From Pandoraea faecigallinarum (GTDB taxonomy: Bacteria > Pseudomonadota > Gammaproteobacteria > Burkholderiales > Burkholderiaceae), in the NCBI RefSeq assembly GCF_001029105.3, contig NZ_CP011809.2, forward strand, positions 1-64,000: DNA of 64,000 nucleotides, written 5' to 3'. Position numbers and translations under genes: made by a program. Of the stretch, positions 62,117 to 64,000 are shown piece after piece; position 1 is the stretch's first letter; every line of letters begins with the position of its first letter. The notes under the pieces are model-generated. The model worked only from the letters and a program-made list of their open reading frames with translations, was not told the origin of the DNA and searched no databases.

Positions 62117-63469
62117 ATGTGTATCGCGCAACACTTTGTTGCTAGCGAGGAGTCTTTGCACGCCTCAGAAAAAGGGATTCACTTCGAATCCGACAACACG
62201 AATCTGCCGTGGGTAATCCTGCGTGCGGTTCACCGGGCCAGCCGGCTCGACGGCATCCCCGCCCGAGCCCGCGCGGTCCTGGCCGCCCTCGCCCGCACAG
62301 TCGACGCCAAGAAGCCTTACGGCGAGATCTTCGCGCGGCGCGAATTACTGAGCGAGCGCGCCATGCAGTCGGAGCGAACCTTCTATCGCAGTCTGGCTGA
62401 CCTCGAGGCCGCGGGTCTCATTGAACGCCCCCCCCAACGCCGCTACGTCTCGCATGGGCTCTTCGGCCGTGCGTATCTGCACCTGTCAGCCCGCGCGGCC
62501 ATCCTGCTGGGTCTCATCGAGGTCACCGTCGAAGACGACGACCTCGATGGCACCGAGGCGGTAGAAGAAACTCAGGCGCATTCTCTCGGCGAGCCCCAAG
62601 CCGTTCAACGCTTTGACGCACGGGGTGCCAACGTGGCAGACGGTGCTATAACTAAGGATCTTTCCCCTATCTCTCTGCAAAAGAGACAACCAGGCCGGCT
62701 CCCCAGTGACCTCGAGCGTCTGCGCACCCTGGGTTTTCATGAATTTCTGATTTTCAAGATGATGCGCGAAGCACGCGAGCACGGTAAGCGCCTCTCCGAT
62801 GTCGTCGAGGCCACTTGGACCCATCTCGCCAAGGCGAGCCGTCCGATCAACTATCTGCGCAAACTGCTCGCCTCACCGGTAGACTTCGGCTACCAGCTAC
62901 GCGCGAAGGCTGCCGAGCAGGCCCGCATGGACTTCCTCGCCGCTCAACAACGCTGCGCGGAGACGTTCGTGCATACTAACGTAGGCAAGATTTTTGTCGA
63001 CGCCCAAGGGCTCCACCAGTGTGTGCTGGACGACGGAGGCCGCAGCCTGGCGATCACGCACCTCGCGGAGGGTGTCGTACGCCGCAGTGCCGGCAACTGG
63101 CAGGTCACATTTATGACGTCGGTAAAGTCGGGCCAGCTGCGCGCGGTGACGCCACACGAGCTCGCGCAGATCCGCGAGGCAGCCATCGCCCGGCGTGGCC
63201 TCGCTCCTGAGCGCGCCCCTGTTTCGATGGTCCCGAACGCCTACAGGGTCTGTGAGGAAGCCCTCCCGTCCCGCCTCGCATCGCCTCCATCGCGGGTCCC
63301 CACCGCGGAGGCTCACGCGGTCTCCCCGGTGATCAAACAGAAAGATGCGCCGCGCACACTCACGACGACGGCCGCAGAAGCCCTCGCGGCGTTACGGGCA
63401 ATGTGCAAGCCACACGTCACGTCGACACGCGGTCGCGCCTCGACAACACCGGAGCCACACCATGCGTGA
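62117..63469 (+). CDS. Plasmid replication initiator-like protein
   Basis: The ATG at 62117 is preferred (GGAGTGATTGGCT upstream; a TTG at 62111 is also in frame). The 450-residue protein has an N-terminal winged-helix region (LDGIPARARAVLAALARTVD, MQSERTFYRSLADLEAAGLI) of the type found in replication initiators and phage O-like proteins. A second helical domain follows (about 190-280, including FHEFLIFKMMREAREHGKRL and RPINYLRKLLASPVDFGYQL), with a Pro/Thr/Ala-rich C-terminal tail. It lies directly beyond parAB and a 12-bp inverted repeat, the usual place for rep. The exact incompatibility group is not recognised. Confidence 0.75.
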   Translation: MCIAQHFVASEESLHASEKGIHFESDNTNLPWVILRAVHRASRLDGIPARARAVLAALARTVDAKKPYGEIFARRELLSERAMQSERTFYRSLADLEAAGLIERPPQRRYVSHGLFGRAYLHLSARAAILLGLIEVTVEDDDLDGTEAVEETQAHSLGEPQAVQRFDARGANVADGAITKDLSPISLQKRQPGRLPSDLERLRTLGFHEFLIFKMMREAREHGKRLSDVVEATWTHLAKASRPINYLRKLLASPVDFGYQLRAKAAEQARMDFLAAQQRCAETFVHTNVGKIFVDAQGLHQCVLDDGGRSLAITHLAEGVVRRSAGNWQVTFMTSVKSGQLRAVTPHELAQIREAAIARRGLAPERAPVSMVPNAYRVCEEALPSRLASPPSRVPTAEAHAVSPVIKQKDAPRTLTTTAAEALAALRAMCKPHVTSTRGRASTTPEPHHA

Positions 63470-64000
63470 CCGGCATGACAGCGGGTGCCGAGCAGGGTAG
63501 GGATTGGACGAGGGTGGACAGCCGGGGGCTAGCATAGCCGGCGCAATTTGCTATGGATGCGATCGGCTACCGTCACCCCTTGGGATAAGGCTGGGGAAAG
63601 CCTTCGAAAGAAAAACTGGTGGACAAGGGGGCCGGGTGCGGCTGGACATCCGGTAACGTCCGGTTCATCGGGCAGGACGTTTTCGACGTCCATGCGCCTG
63701 CACAAACCGATAGGCATGCAAGGCAACGCGTGCGTCATGACTGTGCGCGTTGACCTGTGCTCCAGTTGGATAGGTGGACTTGAACCCGAGCAAACGCGGT
63801 GCACGTCTGTCTCTGGAGAGGCGGGCAATGGCGTTCGGGCCGCCCAAGGCTGGCCAGCATCGACGATCGCCTGGCCAGTGACTCTCCAGGCGAACAGATC
63901 GCGGTGCAATGGGGGAGGGCAGTGGCGCGGCGACCTCCGGCCCACGAGGCGCCTCCACCGACAGTGCCTCATCGTCGGCTCGCAGGCAGACTCACGAGAA
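63470..64000. other. 531-bp stretch at the window edge, nothing firm recognised
   Basis: Frames exist on the minus strand (about 63529-63972 and 63665-63958) but they are Arg/Pro-rich without RBS or domains. Downstream of a plasmid initiator such a region may contain the replication origin, but no iterons or AT-rich block stand out. Confidence 0.4.

Noticed and set aside
63529..63972. 147-codon minus-strand frame at the right edge
   Set aside because: Arg/Pro/Cys-rich, no RBS and no recognisable domain.
1..64000. CRISPR arrays, tRNA and rRNA genes
   Set aside because: No regularly spaced direct repeats with unique spacers, no tRNA-like cloverleaf and no rRNA sequence were seen on reading.

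Overview
The window looks like part of a large, IS-saturated conjugative plasmid from a GC-rich betaproteobacterium of the Burkholderiaceae. This rests on codon use, the gene families, and the combination of VirB-type type IV secretion genes, a MobF relaxase, an stb-like operon, ParA/ParB and a plasmid initiator. The density of insertion sequences, the many pseudogenes and several large unknown, LRR or TPR proteins suggest a host-associated bacterium. A Mycetohabitans-like endosymbiont is a guess that fits but is not proven.

Layout. 1-10.7 kb: the 3' part of a conjugation operon, all on the plus strand: virB8 (frameshifted), virB9 (frameshifted), virB10, virB11, virB1, a TrbM/KikA-like gene, a phospholipase-D-type nuclease, the coupling protein and a TrwC/TraI relaxase. 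10.7-15.3 kb: a candidate oriT/centromere region with five 11-bp iterons, then an stbABC-like partition operon whose first gene is frameshifted and which is split by an IS110 element that is itself split by an IS481 element. 15.3-20.6 kb: a second identical IS481 copy, a graveyard of IS ends, and a low-GC 545-residue unknown protein. 20.6-25.4 kb: accessory genes (truncated DUF932 gene, a 182-bp palindrome, a small protein, a 2OG-Fe(II) oxygenase, a PCMT-like methyltransferase, a LexA-type box beside a broken SRAP gene). 25.4-33 kb: IS5, IS3 and IS6 elements around a 655-residue unknown protein and a split two-gene operon. 33-38.3 kb: a 750-residue unknown protein and a TPR-repeat protein. 38.3-43.7 kb: a Tn3 transposase fragment fused onto the remains of a second VirB11 gene, a ParDE toxin-antitoxin pair and a small mobilization-like gene. 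43.7-53.7 kb: nested IS21, IS30, IS6 and IS5 elements and a low-GC LRR protein. 53.7-59.2 kb: a membrane-anchored metallophosphoesterase-like protein, then nested IS6/IS5 and an IS630. 59.5-63.5 kb: the maintenance core: parA, parB, two candidate parS sites, a terminator, an operator-like inverted repeat and the replication initiator.

How it works together. Replication and partition sit at the right end and conjugation plus stb at the left. The middle is accessory cargo shuffled by at least nine IS types. Several IS copies have clear target duplications (IS481 x2, IS5 x5, IS630), so they are simple insertions; others (IS6, Tn3, IS3, IS30) are truncated or lack duplications and mark rearrangement. 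Three of the large unknown proteins share a conserved non-coding element upstream, and an orphan copy lies at 53.8 kb. This is the most interesting candidate system here: a set of possible host-directed effectors under one control element.

Many genes carry single-base indels (virB8, virB9, stbA, SRAP, Tn3, several transposases). Whether these reflect decay or residual sequencing error cannot be settled from the sequence alone.
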